Part shown: in pieces, positions 24,583-37,050 of the stretch
Numbering within the stretch: the first letter of the stretch is position 1
How the letters are laid out: the number at the start of each line of letters is the position of its first letter
Source: Penicillus capitatus
Lineage: Eukaryota > Chlorophyta
Direction of reading: 5' to 3'
Assembly: GCA_965649825.1 (NCBI GenBank)
Contig: OZ287700.1
Span: forward strand, 558,001 to 622,000
Length of the DNA stretch: 64,000 bases
Made by a program: the position numbers and the translations under genes
Notes under the pieces: model-generated
What the model saw: the letters and a program-made list of their open reading frames with translations, nothing else
Told to the model about the DNA's origin: nothing
The model's database searches: none

Positions 24583-25065
24583 CGCTTCGGAATAGCAACC
24601 GCTGAAGACGGTGGACCATTTACGTTGATCTTTTCGCCGAAAAAAGGGATGGAAGAGTCGAACCGGACACTCGAACAGTGAGACCCGGTCATAGTATGAC
24701 ACAATGGTATTTGCGTCTGTGTTTACAGCTAACTATGGGGTAGCTGGCCTATTGGCACATAAAGTTCCCAAAACTGGCCACTAAAAATCGTGTTCTAGAC
24801 ATTATAACTTCAAAACAAGAGCCATCGATTTCAAGAAAGCGATCGAAATGTATGAAGAGGCTTTCTGTCGACAATCCTCGCCGTCGTATACGCAACGCAC
24901 TTTATTTGCGCCTGGCTATGTTTCGCCGTAGCAAATGCAAACTAAAGACGCACTTCCTTAGCCGCAGTGCTGTCTGATCGCGATGCCTCAAACATAACGC
25001 GTCTCGGAACGGAACGAAACGCCACGGGATCGGACAGATCTCGGAAGTGGCGACAGACGCGATCG
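24583..25065. other. Intergenic, no supported gene (483 bp)
   Basis: No convincing exon on either strand. Frames on both strands near 24960-25060 look mildly coding, but the plus frame there begins at a non-ATG codon and is preceded by a stop, so it is probably the 5' UTR of the PH gene. Confidence 0.35.
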
Positions 25066-27187
25066 ATGCCGTTCGCGACGTGCTCCTCCATTCTTTCGAA
25101 GATCATCTCTTCGAATTTTGTAAATAAGGTTCGGCTCCTTTCACTCTCCCAATGCAAACATTGCATTCCGCAAGGAAGCTTTGTGGAACCCCCCTGAACT
25201 CTCTGGATGGCTTGAACAGCAAGGTACCATCACTTCTGTCACTCCCATCACCTGATATCGCTATGGTGCTGCTGCAGATGCTAACAACAGGAAGAAATGG
25301 CACAAACGGTTCTTCGTGCTCAAGGCATGTCGCCTTTCTCAACAGAGCCGATGTTGAATTCTCTGTGTCCACTTTCAGGGAAGCTACTTGTTCTGTTTTT
25401 TGCAATCGACGTCGACCACTCCCGAAGGCGTTGTGCCTTTGGAATATGCCTTTCTGGAAACGTCTGAAGAATCCAGAGATCTCGAAAAGTTTCGCTATAC
25501 CATTCATATCAATCTGCACGATGCATATGAGGACTATTGCACACGGTACGCTTACAAATTGGCATCGGGAAAACAAGAAATCCGGGTAAGGGAACAACGG
25601 CACGTAGCTCTAGATCAACGAGTGTTGTCACGTCTGTGCAGGAAGCCTGGTTCTCAGCTTTAAGCCACGCCGTATTGCCGTCCCGTTTACTGATTCGAGA
25701 ACTCAAATCCTGCGGCAGGCAATATCGCAAAAATGAAGACTCTTGGTGATCGATTGTCCTTTTCTAGACTGGAAGTATTGCTTTCGAAGAGGGACGCTTT
25801 CCATAACGCACATAAGAACAAAGTCTCTTTCTTTCAGCCAGGAAGAGTCGTCGATGAGGACGACATCGTACACAGTGCAGTGGCACACGAAGGAACCGCT
25901 CCTGACCGACCAAAGCCCGAGATCGATGCACGGACGCCTAACGGTTGTCCAAGCATCGACTGAAAATGTGCTTCACATCTGCTGTCCTGTAGTCTCCGCT
26001 GAGAGATGGGATGGCGATGAGGAACAGGAAGAGGCAGAAGATCTGCAGACCATGGTCGACAAGCGATACTCTGGTATCAACGCTGCCAGATCAAACAGTG
26101 GGTTCGAGATAAATGTGCCGAATATACTTGTGCAGTCCGCTTCAATGGACGAGCCCATTCATGCATACTATAATTCGTCTTTCGTTCCGGATTCCGCCTC
26201 GCAACAGCGATGTAAGTATCGAGGTTGTTGCTCCTGAGAGAAAGCAATACGGTGGCAGGGGATGTCCAAGAGCAGCAGACAGAGATCGAGTCCGAAGCAT
26301 ACAGGCCATCTGCTCGAGTCTCTTTTCGACGCAATGCGCCACAAAATGACGACCGTCCTCTCCCAGAGAACACCACTGACAGAAATCGCCAATACCGACC
26401 ACAGGAGGGCCGTGTCATGGAAGACCAAGAATTCTCTGCACACTCTCGAATGCCTTACACTGTCCGAGTCAGCGAGAGCATCAAGAAGAATCCCGATTTC
26501 GAGGAGGAGGACGTTATCAGTGTGTGGGGATCGAACAGTCGTATCGACTATCCAGAAGATTTCGACAATCACTCTGCTCAGGATTTTCCAGGCTTCCAAG
26601 TGAAGAAGCGTTCCATGAAGGACAGCGGACAGGATTCTTTATCGGGTGCCTTTACGTCTTTCCAGATGGAGTCCACACCGAACATGCAGTTTCGGAATCG
26701 ATCGGCGACGGAAGAGATTCAAAGCTCGCCGCAGTTGACACAGTCGGAGCTTCTGCAGAAGAAACGACAAACCATTCATTCCGAGTTCCCGCTGAACGAA
26801 GGCAGACGTCTTTCGAGATCTGGATCCGGCAACAGTGGCCATTCAAACCGTCCGCGACGTTCAAAGTTTCAACCTTACGTACCGAACGACACTGCTGGAC
26901 TCGGTGGCCCATCCAGTCGCGGCACAGCTCGAGCATCCGGTATGGTACATGACATCACTGTCCTTCGCAGTGGCGCTTCGAAACACGATCGTTTTGCTGG
27001 AGACTTCCAGAGGGAACTAGACCACCCGAGGCAGTCGATTCCGATGTGCAAACATGACGTCGATGTTTGGAAACGTCGTTCGTTGTCGCCTTCGAACCAA
27101 GAGAGACTATCGTTCGAAGAGGAGCTTCAGTGTCAGCTCGAGAAGAGAAGAAGTCGGATCGAGCAACAACAAGAACTTCAAAGATGA
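25066..27187 (+). CDS. Pleckstrin-homology domain protein with disordered C-terminus
   Basis: A PH domain begins with 'PELSGWLEQQ' and continues as 'RKKWHKRFFVLKGSYLFCF' and 'PEGVVPLEYAFLE'. It ends with an in-phase exon 'EAWFSALSHAV', the C-terminal helix with its conserved Trp. PH domains bind phosphoinositides or proteins at membranes. Introns: about 25117-25171, 25224-25277, the GC-AG intron 25325-25378, 25588-25642, one of about 95 nt from 25745, and one at about 26212-26259. The part after 26000 is acidic, then Ser/Arg/Gln-rich and probably disordered, ending in a short Glu/Arg coiled coil. The start (25066) is the first in-frame ATG and is uncertain. It may be a signalling or trafficking adaptor; the partner is unknown. 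Confidence 0.7.
25325..25378 (+). other. GC-AG intron in the PH-domain gene
   Basis: The donor is CTCAAG|GCATGT and the acceptor TTTCAG|GGA, phase 0. It joins two core beta strands of the PH domain ('FFVLK' to 'GSYLFCF'). Reading through shifts frame or adds unrelated residues. Confidence 0.75.
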
Positions 27188-27725
27188 TCGATCGCTCTGT
27201 TTGTTTCGACAGTTTATCGGTTTCGGTTGTTTTGTCGTTCTGAATGATTCTCTCCTGACGCGTCACATCGTATGAAGTGCTCGGGGAGACAACATGGAGC
27301 GTATTGACTTTATGTAATGCCTCTCGAGTCTATCCTGCTCGTTTTAGAATATCACACAATGTACAGGAGATAGAGACTCAGCGATTCGAGGGTATAGTGA
27401 TACTCGAAAAAAACTCTTGTAAGGGACGAGTGCCTGATAGAAAGATGCCAATAACTTAAACAGTTCGATCTCTGCATCTCTTCACGCGACCGAAGAGAAA
27501 TGACAGATAAAATGGCGATTCAACATGTCGTCTAAAGTAGTGAGTGTCTTCCCAGGTGTTTGAAAAAGGAATCTCCTCTCCTGTTTATATCTTACCAGAA
27601 AGTGAAGGAATGCCGGATCTTTCATAATGGTGCTGTCATTGTCGATTCTTAATGGCCATCTTAACAATAGCGTGCACACTCTCAGCCTGTCGCGTTTCTG
27701 TCTCGACGCGCCGCTGGTCGTCACA
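27188..27725. other. Intergenic, no supported gene (538 bp)
   Basis: The 3' flank of the PH gene and 5' flank of the KNL1-like gene. The long minus-strand frame beginning near 28063 is the antisense of KNL1-like exons and shows no motif. Confidence 0.4.
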
Positions 27726-30692
27726 ATGGCGAACGATCCGAACAGGGCGCGTACTTCCTTCCCTTTGACCAGCAACTCGAATAAGGTTCGCCTTCGATGT
27801 TGTGGAAAAAGGTGAAGACCGTCACTCTTCTTTTCAGGAATACCATCAACCCAGTCGTGCGACGTTGGGCAACGCCGCGGAAGCTTTGAGTCCTTGGAAG
27901 CGAATGCTTGATCGCATTGAAGAAGATGTGTCCGAACGACGGACGTCGCAGTTTGTCGCGGAGATGCCGCGCGAAACGCATCTTGATCCGGCACTTGCCA
28001 AAGACTACGGATTCGATCCTGGACGCCACGACACCATCGCTTTCGACCTAGGTAGATTGTCAAACGACATCCAGTTACTGATGGATCCCTTCGTTCGTTA
28101 GACAGCGAAATGCGCCTAACGCAACGAGCCTATTCATTGGATCCACTCCATGGAATGGAGAAACTGAACGATCCCAGATTTAGAGAGACGCTTCAGGTTT
28201 CGCAGGAAACACAGGAGAAGGAATCGATACAGAAAGAAGATGTGACGGCTCCAGTTGAAGGGTCTCTCCAGACAGAACAACGACCAAAGTACAAAAATGA
28301 AACAGGGCGACGGTGGATCACTCAGAACGGCTCTCAGGTCATTAGCTGCTCGGACAGAGAGAATTCCAAGCTCCCAGGACGTGCCCAATGCTGTCCCATC
28401 CTTCACTGTTGATCCAAGGGGCCAAAGGGCCATGACATCCATCGCAGGTCAGAGTGGATGTGCCAGATGGTACTCACCTTAGCTGGGCTCGCCTGTATGT
28501 CCAGAAACTGTGAGAGAGGATGTTGCTGATGGCCGGCTGTCCGTTTCTGCTGTCTCATCATCACTCGGTCCGAAGAAGAGGGTGCATTTTCCTGTGCAGT
28601 ACACAGCATCTCCAGTTCCCGGTAGACAGAGTGCATCTCTGGTGTATCCCTCTCGTGGGTCCTTCTCGTTGACCGAGTCGACGGATATGAGGTCATCTAT
28701 GCAACCTATGCAGCAACGGGCAACCATCGATGCCGCCATGATGATTGCCCCAGTAAGAGTGCACTACGGACATTCATCGTCAGAAGTAGATCGTGACGTC
28801 TAGGGGACTTTTAATGCAATGTCATCGAAAAAGCCACTTCCACCAGTAAGAGAATCGGGAGAGATGGCAGAAGATATGTCCAGGGAATGGAATCATCCAC
28901 CTGAATCTGCACAGCACCTGACGTTGCGAGTGCGTTCAACGAAAGATGGGATGCTATTGCATCAAAGATGTGGTCCAGGATTTTATGCGATTGGCTGAAA
29001 TGGACGTCGACGAGGACAGACATCGAAGATCGTCTCTCGTGGACGCTGGGATGACTGGATGGCCAGTCAAGACTCCGGCAGAGTCTCTCGTCCAGCAACT
29101 CCAGTACAACAAACACTCCTCACACAACGTGGCAGAAATGCATATCTGTAGGTATTTGACTGGAGAGTTAGTGGAAGAACAGGTCTATAGAAATGCCAAT
29201 GCTGGATTAAAGCAGCTGTACCATAAAACTAGCAACTCGATAAGGGAACAAGAAATATCCTTTGCCCAACGAAATCCACCTGTTGTACGAAAGATGCAGC
29301 AAACAGGGAGGGATAGACTGGAGGGACTGAAGAACAAACTGCGTACCACTTTCTCCGAAAACAGGACGAGAGGCCAGCAACAGTGGAAAGAGGCACGGTC
29401 ACGACTGGAAGCAGAGTACATTGAACTCTTAAAAAAGATCAACGGAGTTCTTGAAGAAGATCTCGGGCACTTGACGGTGAGCGATAAGTGTTCCTTTGCC
29501 TGATTGCTCAAGATGGGTCGGCTGGCTTGCAGAAAACGGAAACATTTGTACAGTGGGCGACGCGATCCTGCAAAGAGGCCAAAAGAAAACACCAAAAGGA
29601 AGAGGAGCAGTTGAACAGAGCACAGCAGGTGGATGTCTTGAAAGATAGGACTGCGTGATACCTGTGATTTTTGCAGGAGATCCAAGCTCTTGAAGATCAG
29701 CTGCGGCATTTACAGAGCGAAAACGAGAAACTTGCTGAGAAGAAAGCCATTGTGGTCACCAAACAGGTTTCATTCCATCCCTTTACTCCTGTTCTCATTG
29801 ACTGGACGCCTAGAGAGAACTGCAAAAAGTCCAGCGTGAAAAGGCAGCACTGCAAACAGAGATGGATCGAATAACAGAACAAGACAATGATGACGAATCC
29901 GCAGCGAAAGAACGGCGGCAGTGGATGCAACAGGTCTTAGATGCTCAGCTGAAATGTGACGTGCTGCACAAACTGCAGGTCTCTTCTCTGTTGTATTTTT
30001 CTCCCACTTCTGACAGAGATGCTTCTTCTGTCTCTAGCCATTCACGCTGCACGACATTTCGGAAAGTCACGGTCAGTACACTGTTGGCCTTCAGATCGGA
30101 AAGCTCTTCACGATGGAGATTCGATATCCGAATTCCCAGAACCACAGTCCTGGCGTGACAATGAAAATCGGTCTCCTGCCGATGCACATGTTTTCAAAGT
30201 TCTATACGATCAGACATGCAAAGAAGCAAATGCAAGCGTCTCGTTCTCTTCTTGGATTGACGCCAAGTGCTCCCCATTCGTGCTGGGATGTGAAGCAGAT
30301 GTACTTAAGTGCTTGTAGGCCAGAATGACATCACCGTTCAGATTCATGAGGCCCATGGGCTGTGCGAGGCTTGGATGAAAATACATGCCATTCAGTGTCT
30401 CGTCGATGAGCTTTATGCCTTGCGCCAAAAGGGTCCACCATTTGTGGGATACAACATCGCATCGGACACGCTCGTCATGAACTTCTGTTCCAGCAAGAGA
30501 TCGGCAATGGTGTCCCTTCTTTGTCGATTCCGACCATACGAGTTCCCATATCAGTTCATGCCTGACCACGCAAAGGTAAAGCTGATCATTGGCGACGATG
30601 ACGAGCTCGTAAAGCAGACAAAAGAGCAGCTTTCTCATGTGAAGACAGGACCGTTTGTCATCTCTAGAATGGCGGATGCTATAAAGATGTAA
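27726..30692 (+). CDS. Kinetochore scaffold KNL1/Spc105/Spc7-like protein
   Basis: KNL1 is the large KMN-network scaffold that recruits PP1 and checkpoint proteins. A disordered N-terminal half carries an RVxF PP1-docking motif ('KKRVHF', near 28573). Next is a Spc7-type start 'LTLRDFMRLAEMDVD' followed by 'RHRRSS' (about 28920-29030), then coiled coil (29150-29940). The C-terminal ~190 residues have mixed alpha/beta character ('FTLHDIS', 'YTVGLQIGKLFTMEIRYP'), as expected for tandem RWD folds. About ten introns keep frame, including 28288-28326 and 28944-28993. A stop at 28101 is bypassed if an intron of about 64 nt starts at GTTCGT (28093); if not, the first exons form a separate small gene. 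Assignment rests on domain order, not on strong identity. Confidence 0.6.
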
Positions 30693-30776
30693 AGAAATTG
30701 ATCAGTTCCGCGCGATCTTCATCTGACGCCACCGACTAAATCATTATTCCGTCAGACCGGGTGGAAAATGACATGC

Positions 30777-31531
30777 TCAAATATCTAAATCGTCATCCGG
30801 ATCTTCGTCGGAGTCGTATTCCTCTTCAGAATCGCGAACGTAGTGGATTTCTCCCAACGATGTGACATCTTCGTATGGAAGGATGACGTCTTTCTTGGCG
30901 TCTCTTTCCTGTTTGGTTTGAAGTTTTCGACAGAAAACAGATCCATCAACGAAAGCAAACCTCTCTTGTCAATGTCAGCTGCATTCCACCTTCCATCTGT
31001 CGCATCAAGTTCTTTGCCAAACCTTCGTTATCGTTTCCTGCTAAGAAAGTCGTGTGCATTGTCGATAGATGTGTCGCACCGTGTTGCTCAGTTGTAGGAC
31101 ACTTGATCGTTGCCTCCACGAGCTTAGTGGAATCAATAGACAGGGCATCTGGTGCAGGAAAGAATGAGATATGTCCAGATTGATCGACCCTGTACCACTC
31201 CACTTGTGTGACGATGCGCCCTGCGGTCGATCTCGAGAGTTCTGTAAGAAGAGATGATGCGCGAACCCGTTTCCGTCGTCTGAAAAGAGGTGAGGGCTCC
31301 GTGAGGAATCGTATCGGAAACCGGAAGAAGAATTTCGCTTGGCCAGGTCAATTGAAATCTTCCGGTGCAGAAAGATCGAACGGCTTCAATTTCATCACGA
31401 CTTCGCCCCTCCTGGACGTATCAATCTCGCTCGAATGTCTCCTTGATGTTATACTTTGAGCAATCGCTCACCGTTCGATAACGCATCAGCAGACAGCGAC
31501 AGTTTTCATGCAGCACGAGTCTGTTCAACAT
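30777..31531 (-). CDS. Conserved-looking hypothetical protein with acidic C-terminal tail
   Basis: I cannot name this family. The ATG at 31531 opens a short exon ending at a strong ACG|GTGAGC donor (about 31470). It joins in phase to an exon reading 'EGRSRDEIEAVRSFCTGRF'. Downstream exons encode a beta-rich stretch ('EWYRVDQSGHISFFPAPD') and 'TTFLAGNDNEGLAKNLMRQM'. The C-terminus is 'DSEEEYDSDEDPDDDLDI', stopping at 30777, typical of nuclear protein tails. Splicing between 31300 and 31220 is unresolved: the simplest joint would need a 25-nt intron. It lies between the KNL1-like gene and the reverse-transcriptase remnant. Confidence 0.5.
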
Positions 31532-31546
31532 CCGCAATACCTAAGG

Positions 31547-32476
31547 TCAAAAGGTGTGCCTGGACATAATGCGATGGAGTGTCACAGAAGAGGGATCATG
31601 GCGGAAAGTGAGGGTGCTCAGTGCATCGATCAGAACAAGACTCCTTGTTGTGAGACTGTTATAAAGAACTCGCGCCAGATTGTCGAGCGACTTCAGGTTT
31701 ATGCATTGTGAGTTCGAATCTGTTTGTGGGATCGTTGCTCTACCAAACCAGCCTTCAGGATCTGAGAAGCAATCCAGTACCGTCTGCCGACATCGCTGAG
31801 GAGCTACGCTCAGCATATCGCTGATTTCTTCGGGAGATGTGTCCAGACTTAGAATGATGAGATGCTCCACTTCCAGGGACGTTGTTGCAAGGCAACGCAT
31901 TGTCTCCGAGAGAATCTGAAAGGCATGAAGCTAATAATATATTGAGAAAGGGAGGATCGCATAACGGATCGCCACACGTATAGTCCTCCGTGCAAGGAAG
32001 TGTCGTCCTCGAAGCACAAGGTTCCTGCCGAGCCTGGTAACGAACCTCGACCGCGTAGAGTACTGTCCACGGTTTTACGCAACATATACGGTTTTGCGTA
32101 CGACAACACCGATCGCATGAATCGAAATCGCCCGAGTGACAACGTAGTATGAAGCGTCCGATGCGAGACTCGGCCACGAATGCAAGTGGGATGATCCTTC
32201 AGCACTACGAACAGTATTTATGACACTACGAAGAGTTTGTGGGGTATTTAGATGGTATAACAGCAGGTTTCTATCCACCGAGTCACAGGCTTGTTTGATG
32301 TCGAGGGAAACCACTGCTAGTAGTAGTCTTCTTTGATTCAATTCTGTGACGGCTTCGTCGATTAAGGTTTCTTTTGCAGTTTTCGTTGATCGGCCTCTCC
32401 CGAACCCATGTTGAGCAATTGACAGGTGCAAGAGGCGAGCGAACATTTGGATGTGAGACGTGATGTATTTGTGCAT
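31547..32476 (-). pseudogene. Degenerate reverse-transcriptase remnant (non-LTR retrotransposon type)
   Basis: On the minus strand from 32476, 'AQHGFGRGRSTKTAKETLID' followed by 'LLAVVSLDIKQACDSVDRNL' matches the RT palm entry of LINE-type elements ('GF..GRST', then 'D..KA.D.V...LL'). The frame is lost after about 32260. A further RT-like piece 'CGDPLCDPPFLNILL' (compare 'QGDPLSP.LF') appears in another frame near 31950. Internal stops and frame changes show it is dead. No target-site duplication, poly-A or endonuclease domain was visible. It is an old insertion in an otherwise dense region. Confidence 0.6.
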
Positions 32477-33960
32477 TCCAGAGTGTTACATGATCATACG
32501 ACTTATTTTTCTTGACTAGCGTGACAAGCTGTCGTTGCCGGCTTCATGACCCAGCAAAATTCTTAGCCTTTATCAAGACAAACCATAGACTAGTTGTGTT
32601 TGCAAGACACTTGTCTTCGGCAAGATATTCTTTTCTTGTGGATTCGCTGGAAGCAGCTAGCTAGCTAAAAACAGTGAAAGCGGCAGTCATTGAAGGAGAA
32701 GAGCTTAATGCGCTGACAGTTTGAGTTGTTACGAGGTACAAAGATCCTGGAACACGTTCTCGAGACCGAAGTTATCCGCCAGTTGACATTTCATACATAT
32801 AATGCCGAGAGGCAGAATTTCAATAATGCTTTATTTGCCGTCTTATAGTATAGATATATCACTTAGGATATTAGTTTCGTTGCTACACACCCTTTAATGA
32901 CTTGTCGAAACGTTGTTGTATAGTTTATCAGATTAAGAAGAAGCTCCGTCGAAGGAATACCATAGTCGCCATGCAACTTGAACGCAAGATAAACAAGGCA
33001 CTAGATCATTTTATCGAGATCAGTTAACCTTAATCATCTGACCGAGTGATAAAAACAACTGCACTGCGTAACTACCACAGCTGTTAAACTTGCTACTGAG
33101 ACTGCCAAACTTCGTCCAGATCTTCATCACACCCAGATAGCTTGGTAAGACTTCTAGACGAGCAAAGGAAGAGCTCATTATTTCATTCAAGGAAGGAGAT
33201 AGAAGACAAGAAAGTACTCTATTCAGTTCGCAACATCTTAGAAGATATTGAAACTGCTTTGCTAGGTTCTGAAGGATCAACTTACTGACTTCGCAATCTG
33301 TTGTTTACACAGACCACTGCTTAAACATTACCACTGTTTTCTGCTTAGAGCAATAGTCGTCACAACATGACAGGTTAGCAGGAATTTTGCTAAATGCTAA
33401 ATCCAATAACTGTTACTTACACTCTCAATTCTTGCAAATGTCGTCCAAGCGAACTTGCATTCACGGAGTCGAAGGCAGTCCTCAGTTAAAGGATGCCTGT
33501 GCCGAACAAAAACGCTCAGAGACAACGACAATTTGCTGCACGCCGCAGATGATCAAAACGTCCCGTCGACTGGAATACGCGCGATGCATCGAACATTGCG
33601 CACGCCTTAGCTTCGTTGTCTGCGTTTACCGTCGCGCTTTGTGGCACATCCATCGCAACCTGTTTGCGCGACAGACGTGACACGTCATACCAAAGAACCT
33701 TGTATTTTGATGAATCTGAATCATCGTCGCGTTGTGCGACACAAGGGATCGTACAATTCAACCGCCGATTCGACTCCCAGCTGTACCCATGCTCGTTACA
33801 TACGTACAAAATGCATCTAAAGGACTGTGATTTCGTCCATCTCTGCGTGCTCTCCGTTCTCAACGATTGACGGCTTGCTTTCTTTTCGGCGTTCATTCTT
33901 AATTGATACTCGTTTCCTGGAAGAACGCAGACAGTGGAGAAGTGGCCACACGTTGCGAGC
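32477..33960. other. AT-richer gene-poor stretch next to the RT remnant
   Basis: No supported exon. Base composition is visibly more AT-rich than the rest between about 32480 and 33420, and there are only short unconnected frames (e.g. minus 33280-33020). It probably consists of decayed mobile-element sequence plus the promoter of the lipase-like gene. Confidence 0.4.
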
Positions 33961-35225
33961 ATGTCCGCCGAAGAACTCAACAAAGAACCTTCTGTTTACG
34001 AACAGCTCAGCTTCATAGACAACATTTATAAGACGAAAGACGAGCTCCATGCGAAACTTGCCGAAACGGGATTCAAAATGTTCCATAAAATCGAAGTCCC
34101 GAAAGTTGACTGTTTTGTCTACGTTCCAACCTCGTTCCCTAAGACGCAAGACGAGGTTTTTGATGCTTCGCATCGACTACTCCTTTCTTCATGGCTGCAG
34201 TGTGAGACTAGGTCAACGCATTCGATTTCGAGGCGTACACAGACAAGCGATTCACGATTGGCATTTGCATCGGCGGCACGTGTCTGAGCAACGGCTGGGA
34301 TGAGAAGTGTAAGCTCGGTGTGCAGGGTATCTTGAAGATCAATCACAACTGCAGCAGTGCCGATAAGGCAGCGACGCAGATCTTTCTAGCTCTAGATGAT
34401 CTCTGCCGAGAATACGATGAACTTGCGCAGCACAACATCAAACTGGATGTGCATATATGTGGCTATTCATTGGGAGGACTCTTTGCTCAAGTCGCGACCG
34501 TTCTTCTTCAAGATTGGGCATATACAACAGGAAATAGAGTAACCTGTCGAACATTCGAAGCTCCTGGTGTGCCAGAGATGTACCATGAGATTTCTGAAAA
34601 CTACGATGAGAACGCAGAGGAGTTTTGGAAACGGCGAATTACAAATTTCAAGTCGCTACCAAATCCTCTGAACACCGTCTTTAAAGACATCGGCCGCGTT
34701 TTCCATCTAAAGAATACAGAGCATATCAAGTGCAGCAGGAGTTGGATCTTCAAATGCCTTGCCGGTACAACGAAACGCGTCGTCTTCTGGTCATCACTGT
34801 TGAAGGGCTTTGGGATCACTTCACTTGAAGGAGCCTTTCCCTCTCTAGAAAAAACGCAGCAGAGGCTTCTTATTGGTGCAACCATTGCTCTGGAACTCGG
34901 AATGGATCTATGCGAGATCGTGCGTAATCACGATGTTGAGTTCATGATGCAATGCTTCGACCGAGAAAACGGAAATGCCTTACCAGGAGTCTGCATTGAG
35001 ATGCAGGGATGGCCAGTTTACGAAATGTTCGAGGACTCTGTCATCACCCTTCTGCAAAATGTGTCACGGGGATTGGTCCTAATGGATCCAAAAAATGCTG
35101 GCTTGCATACACTCTTCCTTTGGGGTGGAAAACGTGGTTTTGTCGAGAGGAAACTTTCCGATATTCCTGGTTATCTTCCTTTGGCAAATGTCAAGCCAGA
35201 AGAGATTTCAGCACACGAAGAATAA
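33961..35225 (+). CDS. Lipase-like alpha/beta hydrolase
   Basis: Two exons: the ATG at 33961 to about 34157, then an in-phase GTTTTT...CTAG intron (about 34158-34211), then one long exon to 35225, about 400 residues. The nucleophile elbow 'ICGYSLGGLFAQVATVLL' (GxSxG) lies near 34450-34505. Upstream strands 'KRFTIGICIGGT' and a downstream Asp/His-containing region fit a lipase class 3-like fold, but I cannot fix the Asp and His of the triad. No signal peptide is visible, so it is probably cytosolic. The substrate is unknown (acylglycerol or phospholipid is a guess). It is unusual here in having a single intron, and it sits beside the retroelement island. Confidence 0.7.
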
Positions 35226-35638
35226 CGCTTTCGTGAGGGCATATGTATTTTTTGAATGCCTTTATCACATCGCTGTAGTCGATTTGGCATCATGCTGCGT
35301 CCGGTTACTTATCCGTTTGATGAATCACCGGTTGTGGCCAATTGAAAAGGCTCAATCCATACCTGTCATGAAGCCCGCGACATTCTCCGCGAATCTCTCC
35401 TGACTGTCTCGATCTCATTACTCACAGACGTTTTAAAGTATTTCCACTGCTTCTGAATCATCACCTGCTCGCGGAAGTGAGCAGTGAATGTTTAAGAGTC
35501 AGTCGATTGACCTATCTCTCCAGTTTAATTCTATCTATTCTATTTCTTGGATGTGGTGGGTATTGGCATTCTGTCACATCACAGGCAGTGTGCCTCACGC
35601 GGTCATTCGTCTGATAAGCTTCTTGACGATTTTCGATC
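35226..35638. other. Intergenic, no supported gene (413 bp)
   Basis: Tandem spacer between the lipase-like gene and REI1; no motif seen on either strand. Confidence 0.4.
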
Positions 35639-36877
35639 ATGGGAAACGACGACGGCATTTTCTGTTCGACGGCAGGACGCGTGTTTACAGACAAGGCGGC
35701 GTTCACTGAACACTACAAGAGTGACTTCCATCTTTACAATCTCAAGCGACGTGTGGCAGGACTGCCGCCGGTGACACGAGAATGGTTCGAAACGCAGAAA
35801 GCGCAGATTATTAAGTCTGCCTCAAGGAAGCCAACACAGCAGATTTGGATAGACCCTTTGACGAGAAAAAAGTTTCAGAGCGCGGCAACCTATGCCGTCT
35901 ACATCCAATCAAAGAAATACCAGGCCCTTCTCAGAGAAGCACAGCTCACAAAACCCCCCGAGCCTCTGATGACAGAGAAGCAACGGCGAAACAGTAAGGA
36001 CGAGAAGCCGAAGCAATCGACTTATGTTATTGTGTGATTGAGGTGACGGTTCAGTAGCAACGAAGAAATCGGACAGCGATACGACAGCCCATGAGAAAGG
36101 TGAAGAGTGGGATGTCACTGTCAGTCTATTCGACAATCACAAGAGTGATTCCTTCGAGTCCAATCTGGAGTACATGTTCAAGAAGTATGGATTCTATTTT
36201 CCCAACTCGGAGTTTCTCGTGGATGCCTGCGGGCTGCTCAAGTATCTGGTCGAGCAAGAGAAGTCGTGCGAGGCATTCGTCTGAGATGCTATCCCTGTAG
36301 GGTGCGAAACTGAGCGAAGGGCATATTCCGTTGTATTGCAGTGGACTGAATCCAAGGGCGAAGCAATTTGCCTCGCGGCAGGCAGTACAGAATCACATGA
36401 AAGACGTTCACAAATTCACCATGCTCTTTGACGAAAACGAAGAGGAGTATGAGGATTACTATGACCTGGACGCACTCTACGAATCGGACAAAGGTCCAAC
36501 CGAGCATGTCCATCTTTCCTCATCTGACACATTTGGTGGAATTAGGTCTTCAGCTGGCCAATGGCGGCGATTTTGCAGAGCTTTCGGGATTCGAACTCTT
36601 TGTGAGAGACGAAGAAGGACGGGCAAAGATTCTGGGAAATCGTGAGTTTGCTTATCTCTACCGCCAAAGACATCGACCATGGGATGGCCGCGAGAGTATC
36701 CAGACAGGACAGTTGGTGGCAAAGTATCGAGCTTTGGGGATAAGCACCCGAGAGGTCACACCCGCTCTGGTGAGATGCTCGAGAAAGCGCGAGGCGGAGC
36801 GTCGATCATGGACACGAATGAAGACGGATTTGAGAAGCAACATTAACAGCAATCTGCCAAGAAATGTGCCATACTGA
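35639..36877 (+). CDS. REI1: 60S ribosomal subunit biogenesis zinc-finger protein REI1/ZNF622
   Basis: REI1 (ZNF622) is a cytoplasmic factor in late 60S maturation that helps release ARX1. The N-terminal C2H2-type region has 'AFTEHYKSDFHLYNLKRRVA', the canonical ribosome-factor finger with 'HY..dfH.yNLKRr'. A second finger-like region follows ('KFQSAATYAVYIQSKKY'). After introns, 'FFPNSEFLVDACGLLKYLGAK', 'GHIPLYCSG' and 'AVQNHMKDVHKFTM' give the paired C-terminal fingers. The end 'GNREFAYLYRQRHRP' is the family C-terminal block, and the stop is at 36877. Introns: about 35995-36053 (AACA|GTAAGG), 36251-36300 and 36492-36546, all in phase. It is complete, though the fingers have unusual Cys spacing in places. 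Confidence 0.9.
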
Positions 36878-37050
36878 ACACACTGCTCTGCGTCACACGC
36901 AACCATACGTTTTCTTAGACACCTAAATCGTACGGGGGGAGTTTCATTCGTCTCGAGAGCGCCGTTAGACGGTTTGGCGTTCGACGATCGATAACAGTGC
37001 CTCGAATCTATCAGCCTTTACGCGTTCGCAGAGTGCGAACATGAACGACG

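Noticed and set aside
25224-25300. Use of the AACAACAG acceptor at 25290 in the PH gene
   Set aside because: It shifts out of the PH frame; the upstream GCTGCTGCAG acceptor at 25277 restores 'KKWHKRFFVLK'.
27482-28063. 193-codon minus-strand open frame
   Set aside because: Antisense to KNL1-like exons that have phased splice sites; composition is Arg/Leu-rich without motifs.
31700-31720. Possible tRNA T-arm sequence (GAGTTCGAATC)
   Set aside because: No matching anticodon arm, D-arm or acceptor stem could be formed around it.
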